A stretch of 64,000 bases of DNA from the NCBI GenBank assembly GCA_024760905.1, contig CM045745.1, positions 17,556,282-17,620,281 of the forward strand, in the 5' to 3' direction. Position numbers and translations under genes: made by a program. The notes under the pieces were generated by a model. It was not told the DNA's origin. It worked only from the letters and a program-made list of their open reading frames with translations, and ran no database searches. Source of the DNA: Plotosus lineatus. Lineage: Eukaryota > Chordata > Actinopteri > Siluriformes > Plotosidae. Shown in pieces: positions 35,370 through 49,104 of the stretch. Each line of letters opens with the position of its first letter. The stretch's first letter is position 1.

Positions 35370-36290
35370 TAGAATGACCTTTGAGTATGAAATTTATCTT
35401 GGTGAAACGGAGAGTAAATATTTTGGGAACATCGTACCTTGTGTTTTCTTGTATACTTTTTCATCTCCTATACATGATGTTTACACACCTGCATGTTACT
35501 GTTGGATTTTGGGCGAATGCATGTATTTCATGTGTCACCATGGCTTCTTATTGCTTTTGTTTTGTATGTCTTTCAATTTGGAAAGCTGATTGTGGGCAGA
35601 AGCATTTGTCTGGAACAGGCTGGAATCCATTATCCACTCAAACATCAGTGTTTCACTGTGGGAACCGTATTGATCGCTACCTCGATAATTATTCTACTTA
35701 CACACCATCACACATTTACACACAATGTCCTGCTTCTGTTTTTTTACACTGTCTGCTCTCACTCCTTCTTTCTCAGTCTTCTTCTGTGTAGCTCTTTGCT
35801 CTCAATCTAGCCTCAATCTCCCCTCAGTTTTCCCCTTTAATTGCCTCTTTCTTCCTCTCTTATCTCCCTCTTATTCTCCCCTACGCATGCCCAATCCTCC
35901 TGCGTACTTCGGCACTTTTGTCCCTCTCTTTTACAGCCTCTCATCATGACCCTCAGACTGTCTGTCTGAGTCCCTGCAGCCCAGGAAGCCTCAGCCATTG
36001 ATTTCTTTCCACTTTCTTCTATTTCAAATCCTCCAGAATCTCCTTCTCCCTTCCAGCCACCACCTTTCAGTCAGGAGTCAAGGTTGTTGACAGTTTTCAT
36101 CAAAGGACCAACATTCTGTGTTACCTTCAGACCTGACTATGTTGGATGATGTAATCATCATTATGTTTTCACACTCAAGACTGTAGCTGATATTCAGTAT
36201 ATTTATAGCATATGAAATGTCAGAAAGGCACTAACCACTTGGGATAACACTTGAGTCAAAAGGACGGACACTTGTAATGGTCTCTTAGTG
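35370..36290. other. Non-coding stretch with long pyrimidine-rich tract
   Basis: About 35730-36070 of the + strand is unusually rich in C and T (for example 'cttcctctcttatctccctc'). No exon was recognised. Confidence 0.6.
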
Positions 36291-36299
36291 ACGGCAGTA

Positions 36300-36560
36300 T
36301 CTTCATTATTCGTTCATCCATTTTCTAAGCCACTTAATTCTAATGAGGGATTATCATGGGAGAGGCTGGTGCCCATCTTGGTCGACTCTAGGTGAGTGCG
36401 GGATACACCCTGGACATTTCACCAGGCCATCACAGGGCAACACACGCACCAAGTGGTTAATTGGAACGTCCAATTAGCCTACTGTGCAGCTTTTTTGGAC
36501 AATGGAAAAAAAACACAGAACACGGAGGAAACCCAAGCTAGTATTGGGAGAACATGCAGA
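36300..36560 (+). repeat. Teleost dispersed repeat
   Basis: The phrases 'cattcgttcatccattttct' (shifted by a base), 'gcgggatacaccctggacat' and 'gggagaacatgcagacgcca' identify a widespread fish repeat in the + orientation. Related copies are at 4115, 11790 and, inverted, 62060. Confidence 0.75.
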
Positions 36561-36561
36561 C

Positions 36562-37985
36562 GCCACACAAATTTTTATGCATGTAATGAAACACACTTAC
36601 TTTTGTTTATGGTACTTCGTTTTGAAATGAGTCGGCTATACCGACACTGTTAGCTGCATAGCACATAACTCTGCTTGAAGCATCGCTCACCCGACCGGCA
36701 TCTGTGTTAAATATGTATGTTTATGTAAATATATACTTTTATAAATCTCATTTTAGTTGACCTTTTAATGTTTTTTTGTAGTATATATTTAAACTATTAA
36801 AGAGAGTTTAATGAGACAGCAATTCGCACATATGCTTGAACCTCACCTGTATTTGTCATAAGAATATAAGAGAAAAACCATAAAAATCCCATGTGTAATG
36901 AATTCTAAAACAATTCTGTACTTCAAGCTCGGTGGATGAGGCTGAAATGAGTTTACATTTTGTCTCAGTGAATATTCGGCAACATTTCCCTTGCCTCTGG
37001 TGCATTATTGTCAGTTGTTTTTGTTTATATGCAGAATGCAGTGAGACATTGTACAAATCGAGGAAGAAGTGTAGAACAATATAATTTCCCCGAATTAAAT
37101 AACAACAATAAGCAGTAGCTTCACAAAAACAGCTGCAGAGATTCTGAACAATTTCATTTAGCGATCCCTGTAATACTTATTTACTGTATTGGTAACTGCG
37201 TTACAATACCTTTCTTAGTTTTATGTCCGCATTACTTGTAAGTTCTTGAGCTTTACTGTAGTTAAAAAGTAGCACCTGTACAATATTAGTCTCACCGTTC
37301 TTAAACATTTTTTTTTTAAATATATAAAATGATCAGTCACTTATATGTATATAATATAGAATGACAAATGCACTAGTGGCAAATAGCAAAACTCTAATGT
37401 TGTCATAGTTAAATTTGACTATTCATGATGTAGGTTGGTGGCAAATTTTGATTTCTATTTTTTTTTTAATTTACTGGAATATCTCTAATGCAACTACATA
37501 ACATTTATTGTGTTGAAATGGTTGCACTTTGAAATATTTATAGTAAACATGACAGCCTAACGTGGCTCAAAGATTTCATTCAGGAGTGAAATCCAGCTTA
37601 GAGACCATCACAAACCTCCTCTTCAAAGAGATGGTATCGTGATTGGGGTGGTTGCATTATGATTGAGATTATGAAAGACTTTCCTATAAACTACTTTACT
37701 TTGATAGTTTGTGGTTTTAAGATTTAGTCATATGGTTAAAAGAGAGAAACCCAAAGGATATGTAGGCCAAAGTTTGCCATTACGAAATATTATGATCATG
37801 CAAAGGTAAAGGGGTTCCAATGTCTGGGGTTTTCCGTGGCTACTCTTTATAGATCCCGGAATACGATCGCCATAGTGATGTCAATCAGCATGATTCTAAA
37901 GTATGGTTCTGCAAATCAACAATTTATCATTTATTCAATTGGTGGTGCTGGTGTAGATCATACCCAAAATATTTTTCAAGGTTTT
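36562..37985. other. Non-coding stretch, no gene recognised
   Basis: AT-rich, without recognisable coding similarity or transposon ends. The part after 37560 may belong to the Tc1 relic that follows, but I could not confirm this. Confidence 0.45.
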
Positions 37986-37989
37986 TCTT

Positions 37990-38525
37990 ATGTTCATGTC
38001 CGGTTTTGTTAGTGCTCATCGGCTGTTCAGTTTCAATTGAGTTTTGGTGGCCAATGTAGCTTGACAGGATCTGACCTTGACATTCTTGATGTGATGTTTT
38101 GATGTTGTAGTCCTTCTGCTTTAAGGTTCCTTGTATTCAGAAATGCTTTTCTGCTCACTCTGGTTGTAAAAGGTGGTTTGTTATATGAACTGTAACCTTC
38201 CTGTCGGCTTCGACAAGGCTCCTTCCTCTGACTTCTTCCATCAACAAAGCTTTTTGGCTCATAATATAGCCACTCACTTGGATGAGTTTGATTTATTTAT
38301 TTATTTTTTTGCATCGTTCTGTGTAAATCCTTCAGATTCTGCATGAAATCCACAGAAGCGCTCGGAGTCGTAGAGATATTTCCCCTCATTCTGTGGTATG
38401 GTGTGGATATCACCTGAACTTGAGCTGTATTTGGATGATTTTATGTACTGTGGTGCTGCCCCATGATTGGTCAATTTTTTTAAACAATGATGTGACTGCG
38501 CAGAAGTACAGGTGGAATTAAAGTA
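37990..38525 (-). mobile_element. Degraded Tc1 relic, minus strand (5' half)
   Basis: The + strand reads 'gcttttctgctcactctggt' then 'tgtaaaaggtggttt', the antisense of the Tc1 transposase N-terminal region. It continues with 'catcgttctgtgtaaatcct', 'ttttatgtactgtggtgctg' and 'ccccatgattggtca', the usual 5' flank of that fish Tc1 family. Many mismatches and indels indicate great age. No open frame survives. Confidence 0.65.
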
Positions 38526-39133
38526 TCCAGTGGATTATGGAACAGTTCCAGTATTATTATTATCACATTGCCAGCACTAGTGAACAAATTAGATTTATTT
38601 AGATGACAGAAATTATAAAATCTGACTGGAATAATAATAACAAAAGAAAAAGCTTTAATCCAACTGAGAAAAAAAATTAGAGTTCATTCGCCTTTTGCTA
38701 TTTATGCAGAAGAAAATACAGGGATCCCTTACTTTCGGCTGTTAATTGGGACCGAGATCCCCGCGATAACTGAAATCCGCGAAGTAGGATCAACCCCCCT
38801 CCCCCCCAACTGACGTATACGTACATGTATATGTGTATCAATATATATATCAATAAATACATATTCAATGCTATAAATGCTTACAATAACAATTAAATAT
38901 TAAAAAATAATGCATAAGATGTAAATAAAATATAAATACACACATACAGATGCATGCACGCAGATGCGCACCTCACAAAAATGTAGTTTTGATGGGCTAT
39001 TTTGGGTTGTTTTTTGTTTTGTGTTTGTTTAGAGTTTTTTTTTTTTGCATAATTGGCTTTGTTTTTGTGGCATTTTCCTTAAGCTTTCCCCCTTTTCTTC
39101 CTTAAGTTCCTTATTTTTTTATTTCGATGAATA

Positions 39134-39657
39134 CAGACACTCCCCGACTTAAGTTTTAGTTCGGTTCCGGATGGTCAAACATAAGCTGAAAAAAAACGTA
39201 AGTTGTTACTGTATGTTCCAGTGACATATAACGTTCATACTGTACTATACATCCATAAATACCATTACCGTATCTCATAAAACACCCCAAAATCAATTAT
39301 TATAAACATAACATTGTAAAATATCAAATATATCAAATCATATCAACATTAATTTCAAATAAATTAAATTCAAGCAAAATAATTTCAAATACATAAATTT
39401 TAATCAAATTCACTCATCAAATCTCAAATACAGTATAAAATATAACCTTTAACATGCTCTGTGATGCGATCTTTCTGCTTGTAAATGGTTCCGATGGTCG
39501 ACGGAGCCATTTGGAAGAAACGTGCAACATTCACATGGTTTTCACCAGCATCAATTTTCTTGATAATAGCCGTTTTCGTTTCTTACGAGATGGCTTGCCG
39601 CTTTTTCTGATTTCCACTATCACTAGTAGGCTTACGCTTCTGGCCAACCATATTTGT
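39134..39657 (-). mobile_element. Truncated pogo element nested in the MITE
   Basis: It starts CAGACACTCCCCGACTTAAG directly after a TA (39132-39133) in the host MITE sequence 'cgatgaata'. The host sequence resumes at about 39658 ('ttataaaaaaaaacgcgatg'). Only one terminus is present. The minus-strand start codon at 39651 lies at the junction, so the 5' end of this element was lost. Confidence 0.75.
39450..39651 (-). pseudogene. pogo transposase N-terminal HTH remnant
   Basis: The minus-strand ATG at 39651 begins MVGQKRKPTSDSGNQKKRQA, then an in-frame stop (39583-39585). It continues TKTAIIKKIDAGENHVNVAR and PSTIGTIYKQKDRI, the CENP-B/Tigger-type HTH. It differs from the MSPKK-type Tigger proteins elsewhere in the window, so it is another lineage. 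Confidence 0.85.
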
Positions 39658-39725
39658 TTATAAAAAAAAACGCGATGCACTGAAGCCGCATGAATTGAAG
39701 CACGAAGTATCGAGAGATCCCTATA

Positions 39726-40271
39726 TGTCCTTCTGATATCATATGTGCAGCTTAATGTTCAAGTCACAAATCTTGCTGTAGGTCAGAATCCAGCATCATG
39801 TTCTGTGATCACACTGCTGATGTGAGAAGAAACGTAGAGCAGTGTTCGACATGGTGAGATATGGCTTTTGGCAGGTTGTGGTTGATTCGAAGGTTGTGGT
39901 GAGTGGATGATTGTTGGCAGTGCTGCTGTCTGTGGAAGAGTAATGAGAGGATTGAACAGACAGAGCCACCTGTTAGTGTTTGTACGCAGTCACATGACCA
40001 ATCGGTCCCAAGGTCACTAAAACAGCTGTGTGTGTGTGTGTGTGTGTGTTTGCCAGTCACAATGAAGATTGTTTAAGTATGAGTCTGTTAGTCACTATAA
40101 TGACTGTAAGAAAAAAAACATTTATTTGCACTGTGTGCAAATGTCCTCCAGGACTCAAGTGGTTTCTCAGGTGTTTTGCACACAAGTGCACATTGTTTGT
40201 GTTTATTTTGTGGTTTTGGTATCAGTTTTAGGTAAATCACATGTTTTCTGTCTCTCGTCCTCTCGTTACAG
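39726..40271 (+). other. 3' end of the intron before the first recognised rbpj exon
   Basis: Includes a (GT)n run at about 40027-40050. The last 30 bases form a good polypyrimidine tract and acceptor (ctgtctctcgtcctctcgtt acag). Confidence 0.75.
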
Positions 40272-40310
40272 GAAGTTTGGGGAGCGCCCTCAACCACAGC
40301 GCCTGACAAG
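40272..40310 (+). CDS. rbpj: rbpj exon (13 codons, N-terminal)
   Basis: This 39-base exon encodes, after one base that completes the previous codon, KFGERPQPQRLT and then AG of the next codon. It is followed by a strong donor (aag|gtaagc) and preceded by a pyrimidine-rich acceptor ending cag. The peptide is the nearly invariant N-terminal segment of RBPJ/CSL, the DNA-binding protein that recruits Notch intracellular domain or corepressors. The small exon size and the junction before the EAMRN exon match the vertebrate gene structure as I know it. The upstream start-codon exon was not found and probably lies before the window. Mammalian sequence has PPPK where this has PQPQ, a difference I associate with fish. 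Which paralogue (a or b) cannot be decided. Confidence 0.9.
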
Positions 40311-40934
40311 GTAAGCAAACCAACACCACCCGTTAACACACAACGACAGAGTAAACACTGTCTCGTGTGCACATTTTGGTTTTGAAGCTTAAACCGTAAG
40401 TTCACTTGTACTCAGAAAGGACTCTTAAAACGTTCCAGGCCTGCATGCGACATGATGCCTGGAGGTGTCTCAAGGAGTGCAAGTGACTTATTCTTGTGAT
40501 GTGGATTTCCTTAAGCCTAATTTGTGGATCAGTGGCTAGATGTGGTCATGTCATTCAAGTTTATGGCGAGTCTGAAAATAAAAGTACTTTTGGTTAAAGG
40601 CCCATATTTAGCCAGGGTAGCGTTTTCTTTTTCTCCCTTGTGTCTTTTTTTCCTTTCTTCTACAGAAAGGAAATGAGGGGTTACGCAAGCACCGTTTTCA
40701 GAGGCTCATCATTATGAATTCAGTCTAGAGTTCAACTTCTCATTTGGAGTCTGGACTGGAATGAAGTGAGTTCTATGGAAAATTCATTCATTCGTCCTGC
40801 GTTACGTTGGCGCAGAAGCCTGTCATGGAAACGCAGGGCATGAATTTGGAATACTCTCTCGATCAGAACACAGTTCACAAAGACTCGCACCTCCTTCATA
40901 CTTGGGGCAGTCAACCTACTGCAGTAGTTATGGG

Positions 40935-41085
40935 AGGGGGGAGGAAACAAGAGAACCTGGAGTAAAAGTACAGGGACACGGATCATGGCACACAGCTAGT
41001 AACTTGGGTTTATGATTAAACCGGAAATCTGGGAGTGGTAATCTGGCAGCTTTATTCACTGCACCACTGTGCCACCCTGAGATGG
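40935..41085 (+). repeat. Fragment of teleost dispersed repeat
   Basis: Contains 'gaggaaacaagagaacctgg' followed by 'actgcaccactgtgccaccc', the 3' part of the repeat family seen at 36300 and 5500. Confidence 0.5.
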
Positions 41086-41524
41086 AAACGATGGTATAAA
41101 AAAAGAAGCAAAGAGGAAACGAGAGCACGCTGAACACTCAGCCAGCTGACTTAAAGTGTGACTAACATTAAAATACATGCCTGAAAAGGCAGAGTGCACA
41201 CTGCTTCTCCTACATAATTACTTCCCAGTAAGTTCCCTTTGGCTGAAGGGCATCTGACGCAGAGTGCACACTTTGTCCTGATTGCTTTCCTATAGGGATT
41301 CTGTGTGATTCAAGGTTTAATTGGAGATAAATGCTGTCTCAATTTTGCATATCTGTGTACTTTTTTTTTTTTTTTTTTTTTTCTTGGCGTGGAAATAGCT
41401 GTTACGTTTGCACACCAAACACATGGTTTGCTGGATTTTGCTAAACAGATGAAACCGTCCATTGGATTTGTCATTTACAGTAACTGAGCCCATCGTGCAC
41501 CATGGAACTGAAGGGGAAAACTGG

Positions 41525-41738
41525 AAGCAGACACTGGACGCCACATGACTAACACCGAAGACTGTAGACGTGGCTGTTCACTAATAGATGACTAGTTGGA
41601 GAGTTCAAACCTCAGTATCACGAAGCTGAAACAGTGTGGCCCTTGAACAAGGCCCTTAACGTTAAGTGCTCAATTGTATAACTGCGATTAATAAGTCACT
41701 CTGGATAAGTTGTGTGACAGACGCATTATATAAAATTA
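41525..41738 (+). mobile_element. Degraded tRNA-derived SINE with V-SINE-like tail
   Basis: 'agttggagagttcaaacctc' resembles a B box. 'gcccttgaacaaggccctta' and 'cactctggataagttg' plus 'acagacgcattatataaaa' match the conserved body and tail of widespread fish SINEs (known tail: CTCTGGATAAGNGCGTCTGC). No target duplication was identified. Confidence 0.6.
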
Positions 41739-42470
41739 AACGTGAACTGTTATGTCATTACCTGCGCTGAAACCATGGGGGCTAAAGAATTTACATTGAA
41801 TAACCAGCACAGAGGCATGCAGTTTATTTTATTTTTTTCTCGTTTTTTTTCCCCCTGGAATCTCACATTGCTACTATTTCCCTTGAATTTCAACCCAGCT
41901 AATTTTTTATGCTTCATTTCAATCAGTGTTCACAAATATTATGCTTGAAGCAGATGGGAAAGATGAATTAGTAATGAATTAGTGCCACGTCTTCCTTTAA
42001 ATAGACAGTAGTCATAGGGTAGGGAGGTTGTGTGTTTAAACCCATTGCTGTCGGTGAGTTCCACTAAAGCATATCTCCTCTGTATTATCTTTCTCTTGTA
42101 TCGCAGCTCACTGATTACTCAATGTAATAGATCAGAGTTTTTATCATTGAAATGAGACTAGCACCGTAACGCCAGCTGCTTTTATTCCATGGCCCGTTGT
42201 TAATTAACTTGTTGTTAATTAACACTTCGCATAAAGAAAATCTGTGTAATTATTTTAATTGTGTAGTTGATATCTTATTAAGTGACAGGCAAGCCAGCAT
42301 ATGTCGTCACTACATTTCTGAGAACTTTGCCAATTAACTCTCAGGGGCTTCCAGTTATGGACTGTTGTGTGTGTCAACTTGTGCTCAAACTCATAAACTC
42401 TTGAGGATTGAATCACACTTTCTTTTACTTTTGCTCGAGTCATTATTACAAAATAGGTAGTATATAAGGG

Positions 42471-42680
42471 CCCCAGTGCAGCTAACTGGGTTATCAAAGG
42501 CGGGCCATGTCTCTCACTGTCTATGGTGAGAGGCATACGTTTTTCTGTCCCTTGTTAAAGGGTTGTGACAGGAAAGGCATCCGACGTAAAAACCTATGCC
42601 AAATCAAATGTGCGAATCAGATGATTTGCTGTGGCAACTCCTGAGAAAGGGAAAAAAGTCGAAAGTAAAAGAAGAAGAAG
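42471..42680 (+). mobile_element. 5'-truncated SINE with RTE-like tail
   Basis: It starts in mid-body (ccccagtgcagctaactggg) and ends 'gccgaaag'-like sequence (here gtcgaaagtaaaagaagaag) with a GAA-rich tail. The target duplication gtagtatataaggg is perfect (42457-42470 and 42681-42694; aggtag... if the tail bases are shared). 5' truncation plus duplication is the signature of target-primed reverse transcription. Confidence 0.9.
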
Positions 42681-45600
42681 GTAGTATATAAGGGAGCTGG
42701 TCATATCATGAAATAAATTTCGTCTCCCATGACCTGAATTGGTGACGTTAGGTGTATTTAGCTTAGATTGCTGAATGTTGTGATTGACCAATTCGGTTTG
42801 AATATTTAAATGAGCATTTGTTATGAATATATGTATTTGGGATACATCACACATAGTAATTAGCATACTTGTGACAAACCGCTTCGGGGAGGGGGGGGGG
42901 GGCACAGGTTCTCAAGCATGGGAATTTAGAATTTACAGATTATAGTTTTTTTTACACTTGTGAAAGGACAATTTTTAAAACTGTCAATTTTTTTTTTCAA
43001 AACTGCACATAACTCCCCAGTTACACATATCTCCAAATTATCAACTCCGTCAGCTCCAATTTTGTTCCATAATTATTCAGGGTGTGTCTGATTGCTGGGA
43101 TGCAGCAAATATTGTGCAGGAAATTGAGGGCATTTCAAAATGGATGAAGATGGAAATTATGAATGAAAGAACTTCTAAAGTCCCTAGCAACCACTATATA
43201 TTAAATATAACACTATATTAAATATTAAATACTGTTTATATATTAAATGTATTCACAGAAGGATTCACACAGTGACTTTTTCTGTTTATGCAGATTTCTA
43301 GTCCCAAAAACCACGAAAATGTTGATGTACAAAAAATAAACACATTTTTGCAGATGCGAAAAATCTACACTTCTGAAAAAAAAACCTACAATGAAATTCA
43401 TATAAAACCGACCAATTAATTCGATTGGGTATAGTAATTACATTACTATTGGTTTATCCAGATAACTGGAACAGATTAAGAATGGGCGTGGTCAGAATTT
43501 AGAAAGGTGGTGGTACCAGTTCAAAGCGAACAGGGTGAAATGTGGCTGCTTGTAAGCAAACAGAGTCAATTTATTTTTTATTTTTTTGCAGGCTTATTTC
43601 TAACAACTGCTTCTTTTATTGGGTTCCAACTTTTTTCTTTCTCCTAGTTCAATACTGTCCTGTGCACTGTAATGCGAAATATGATGTGATGGCTCATAAA
43701 CAAAGGCTCTCAGCAAGCAAGCAAGTAATAATAATATACAAAGCAGTTTACACTTTCTACAGATATGTTGTCTATTGTGATTTATAGAAAGGTGTGTTTT
43801 GACTCTGTATGAGTTCTGAGTTTTTGCAGGCAAGCTGGTATTTTGGTTATGAATCAGTCATGATGTGTCTTTTGTTTTAATTCTCCATTTTGGGCGATGA
43901 TAATATTGAATGTTTTTCCCCTACTAAAATAAGTACAAGTGTTTTTGTGTGTTTGGGGTTTCTGTGTCAGACTCTTCCTGTTCAAGTGCCCGTGTCTGTC
44001 ACATCATCTCTGGAAATTTATGACTCACTGAGGACCCTGTTACCACTTTATTCAAATGTGCATCTGCATTTCTGTGTTTTTGTTGCATTTATTTATTTAT
44101 TTATTTACTTTACATTCTTCTAAATGATTATTCTTGAACAGGGAGAAATGGAAAACGTTGCTTCCAGAAACAGAAGGTTCCTTGTATGTGGGTGCAGGCT
44201 GGCTTGTGTCCCTATTCCATTTCGGGTGAACTTAGTTAAGCCCAGTGCATGTGGTTTTTGTCTACAGTACAAAAAGTCACGTGCTGCCGCGGCTTTCCCT
44301 TTGCGTGCAAGTAGTGTGTGCATATGCACGGGGCAGAGCCACAGAACTAAACCCAAAGGAGTGATACACCGCTCGCAGTAGTCCACGTGGCATTGTGCAA
44401 AAGCTTTAATTAATGGGGAGATTAATGAGAGGATACAGGATTCATAATGACCACATAAGCGTGGAGTCTTTTGGTGCTCTAGGCATCCATTTGCACACCA
44501 CCATAACTGCCCAGTGATTCGGAGTCTTGCATGCAGCATGGTTTGGCATGATTTGTGACCATATGGAGTAACAATTATGAAGCTGGGCAAAATCAGTGCA
44601 CTATAAAGAGCAACCTAAGCCACTGATATGATTATGAATTAATCCAAGCTTTGGTTTGTGTGACTGGTATTACTAGAAACAGAAGAAAAGTTCACATTTC
44701 TCTTGTGGGTGATTTTTATACGTCAAATACACTCTGTGAGAATAAAAACCTCTGTGTACACCATCGGGAACCCAAGAGTTACTCTACCGGCTGATCGATT
44801 CATTTGTCCATACAGTTTATTATAGAAGTGCAGGGGTGCATGTCACTGTAAATACCCGTAATAGCGCGTAATTTGAGTGTAAGTTCTTTGTTATTGGAAG
44901 GATTGATTAGGTGTGTGATTGGTCTTCTTTTTGTTAAACTGAATAAAAAAGACACATAAATCACCTCTCCTGAGTTAGGATGAGTTTATGTGCTGTTATT
45001 TTAAAGCGGGGCTTGCTGTTTCACAGACAGAACATATATTGTCAGGTCTCCACATACTTCTGTGTAAGTGCTTTTATTAAATACATCATAATTAGCAATT
45101 AAAAACATTTAAGTCTTTGTATGATTGCTACTCTACTTATGTTAAAGTCTGAGTGTCATTCAGTTGAAAGCTAATGAACAAGACATGCTATCGGACAAAA
45201 ATAACATTCTTATTACCTTTAAGTTCACTTCAAACATTGACGAAGAATAATTTGGAGCCGTCTATGGCTGAGAAAAAGAGGACAAAAAGCAATAACGGTG
45301 TTTAGAAAGGGTTTTCTCGACTGGTGTAACATTTGCTCCTGTTTTACATGAGTGTGCTGATTTGATGATGTAAGCACAGCTATCATTTGTCGTAGGTCCA
45401 TCGTTGGATCAAGTTTGTTATGTAATTATAGAATATATACAAGATTTTGTTGATCATTGTGCAGTGTAGGGATCAGAGTCGCTCATCATCAGCTTTTCGG
45501 GTCTGTGTCTGCCAGATGTGTCGTCGTTGTTGTTCGTTTCATTTTAATTGTAGCACCCATGACCTCATTCTCCAAGTGATGTTCTTGCGTGTTTATTGTC

Positions 45601-45719
45601 GCTAGGTTCCTGCGTTCAATCTCAAAATAAATATATACTTTGTTTTATAAATATATAATTTGTTTATTGAGGTATCAGTTACCTGCAGTTTAATTTTGCA
45701 AATACTGAATGTATATGTA

Positions 45720-46083
45720 ATGTCTTCTTCTTTTCCTTTTGGCCCACCCCACCCCCTTTTTTTCAGGAGTCGCCACAGCGAATCATCTGATTCGCACGTT
45801 TGATTTGGCATAGGTTTTTACGTCGGCTGCCCTTCTTGAAACAACCCTTTAGCAAGGGACAGAAACACACTGACGATTATGCAGCCTATTCTTTACGAAA
45901 GTCAGCAATGGTTCTTTTACATGAACCTCTGACCATAGACAGTGAGAGACATGGCTGGCCTTTGATAACCCAGTTAGCCGCACTGGTGGGGACAGTGACA
46001 ATCTTGTGGAGAGTGGGACTCGAACCCCCAATCTTAGGATCAGCGATCCAGCGCCCTTTACCACCAGGCCACCACTGCTCTAC
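45720..46083 (-). mobile_element. Full-length SINE with RTE-like tail, minus strand
   Basis: Read on the minus strand it starts with a GAGCAGTGGTGGCCTGGTGG head, carries a B box GGGGGTTCGAGTCCCACTCT, then the shared body, and ends ATTCGCTGTGGCGACTCCTG with an AAAGGAAAAGAAGAAG tail. Flanking gaatgtatat (45707-45716, 46085-46094) is the core of an imperfect longer duplication. It lies inside the rbpj intron in antisense orientation. Confidence 0.9.
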
Positions 46084-47096
46084 CGAATGTATATCTAACA
46101 TACTGCAGAAATGTGATTGTTTGCATTTACCCACAATGCACTCGTACTACATTGTCTCGAGCCCGTTCAGCAGAGTGTACATGCGTCTTCGTGTGATCTG
46201 CTGCTCCTCAAAATACAAGCAAGTCAAATATCAAGACTTTAGTGTACTGGACCTTCAGCACTGTCTCCTCTACATGGCACATTCCTCACCGTTTGACCTC
46301 TGCGGACTCTGAGTGATCTGTACTAACATGCAGGTGTACATGTGAAAACTGCAGGTTTTATATGCATTTTGCTTAGTTTATTTTACTCTGTTGCCCAGGC
46401 TGCCAGAAAATACACAATGGACCATTCAGCACATTAAAGTGACTGTTTTTCGATACGAAAGATTTCAGCAGCCTCTTTTTCATCCTCTCTCACCCACGCA
46501 CCAGTCATGCACCCAGGACAGGTCATACAATGTATCAGAGATATCACATGACACCGGCTACAGGAGGATGATGACATCGTTTAACTTCACAAACCTTCAA
46601 GATCCGTTCCTCCCACCAGGCAAAGGGTGGTGCTCCTCAGGGCTCAAGATTTGCTCCGTTAGAATTCAAGTTACGTCTCATTTAAGGTAATGAGAATAGT
46701 GTTCCATAGATAGCGCAGTTTATATTTCGGAGCTGTGTGGCGTTCTGCTACGTCGAACTTCAAGACTGTTTGAAATGGGAGATTATTTTGTCTGAGAGCG
46801 TTGGTAAGACAGGTGATGGGTTGGAGATGAGCTCATCAGTCTGCAGTGTGTTGAAATGAAGTGGGTAAGCCAGTTAGGGTAGGGTTTTCTTTTTATTTTT
46901 TGTGCTTGGTTGGTTGTTTCCTCAGGCTGGTCCAGTAAGGGTTACTGTTGTGATGTGATGTGATCCTCCATCTCACCGCTTCTTCCCTTCCTCCCCCCTC
47001 TCTCTCTCTTTCATGTCTCAGGGGCCCCCATGCTTTCCATAACAAAGAAGTGTCGAATTTGAGTGTGTGGAGGACGTTTGTATGCCCAGGGTTAAC

Positions 47097-47133
47097 GGTG
47101 TGTGTGTGTGTACGTGTATATGTGCGTGCGTGC

Positions 47134-47196
<63 letters not shown>

Positions 47197-47209
47197 CGTG
47201 CGTGCGTGT
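47097..47209. repeat. Long compound GT/GTGC microsatellite
   Basis: A GT array of more than 100 bp with TA, GC and CTC interruptions, ending in (GTGC)n. Frames of Val/Cys or Thr/His here are not genes. Confidence 0.95.
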
Positions 47210-48359
47210 GACCTGCCCCCACTTTTTTCCACCATCACTCTGCCTGTGTGTCTTTGGGCACTCCAGCGTGTCAGGTGTCACTGACATCTGTGCAAACGGC
47301 ACTTTTTTGGGCGTGCATAGTTTAGTATATTTTACATGATGCGCATCATGAAAAGAACATGAATCATTTCCTTTGTGTTCAAATATTCTTTTGTTTCCAT
47401 TTGAAACAGAGATATGTATGTTATTGCATAATGTGTTGTGCATAGTTCCAGAGGCTCCACATTGAGTGATGAGAAGTGCGCCTGTACAGGACTGTTTTTT
47501 AGTTTGCTAAACTAGTTTGAAATCAGAATTCCTCAGTTATGAGATTTGATGTTCTTCTTTTCTTTCCAGTCATTCCTTCTTTGTGTTTATAGCCCTGCTC
47601 TATGCGTGCACACACTAGCAGAGGAACTTTCGTTTGTCCTTTTGCCCTCTTCATTACCCCCTCTCAAAAAAACAAAAAAACACGCACACACATATTTTCC
47701 CCTATTTCATAAAGACCCCCCCAGCTGTGGAGGTTGAGGTTTTTGGCCATGCTGCTCGGTTGCTCTCAGCAAGCAACACATATTTGTGCTCACCAGAGAA
47801 TTGGCTAATCAAAGTTGGGCTTGTGTTTCCAGTCAAGCTCTTGAGGTTTGTGCTATAAAGCACATGCGACCTTTCTGTAGGCTTTCTCTTTAAATACAGT
47901 ATATACACATCGGCCCAGAACAACAGAAGGAACACGACACGTCTTATATGAGGCCGTGCACATGAATGCCGGTAATTGAACCAAAAGGGTTTTTTTAAGC
48001 AATAATTTGATTGCTATGGTTTATTTGAAAGCAACCTCATGTTTCTTTATTGTATAATGAAATAATTACACCATTTGTCATGGATGTGTTTTAGCAGCAC
48101 ACACTAGATGTAACTTGTTGAAACACAATATGCTGAAATGTCTCAAAATACCTTAGAATGTAACACCAGCTGGAATTTCCGCTGATAATGCATCATATAA
48201 AGAGTTAAGTCACTGCCCAAAAGCTGAGCACCAAAAAAATAACTGGGCCACAGGGTTCTCATTTGTACACAGATGAACGGACACAGTGTTTGTTGCCCAA
48301 AAAATTTGATTGATGCTATACCAGGACTACAAACAAATAATTTGGATTTTATGAGCTAG

Positions 48360-49100
<741 letters not shown>

Positions 49101-49104
49101 AATT

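Larger units (their letters stand above)
38719..39723 (+). mobile_element. pogo-type MITE (GGATCCCT family) with nested element
   Basis: The left end CAGGGATCCCTTACTTTCGG is flanked by TA (38717-38718). The right end 'gtatcgagagatcccta' is followed by TA (39724-39725). Body sequence matches 5644-6201. An unrelated pogo fragment (39134-39657) interrupts it. Confidence 0.85.

Noticed and set aside
44124..44590. Overlapping ORFs on both strands, 85 and 156 codons
   Set aside because: No recognisable domain, no splice context and no similarity to known families by inspection; probably chance.
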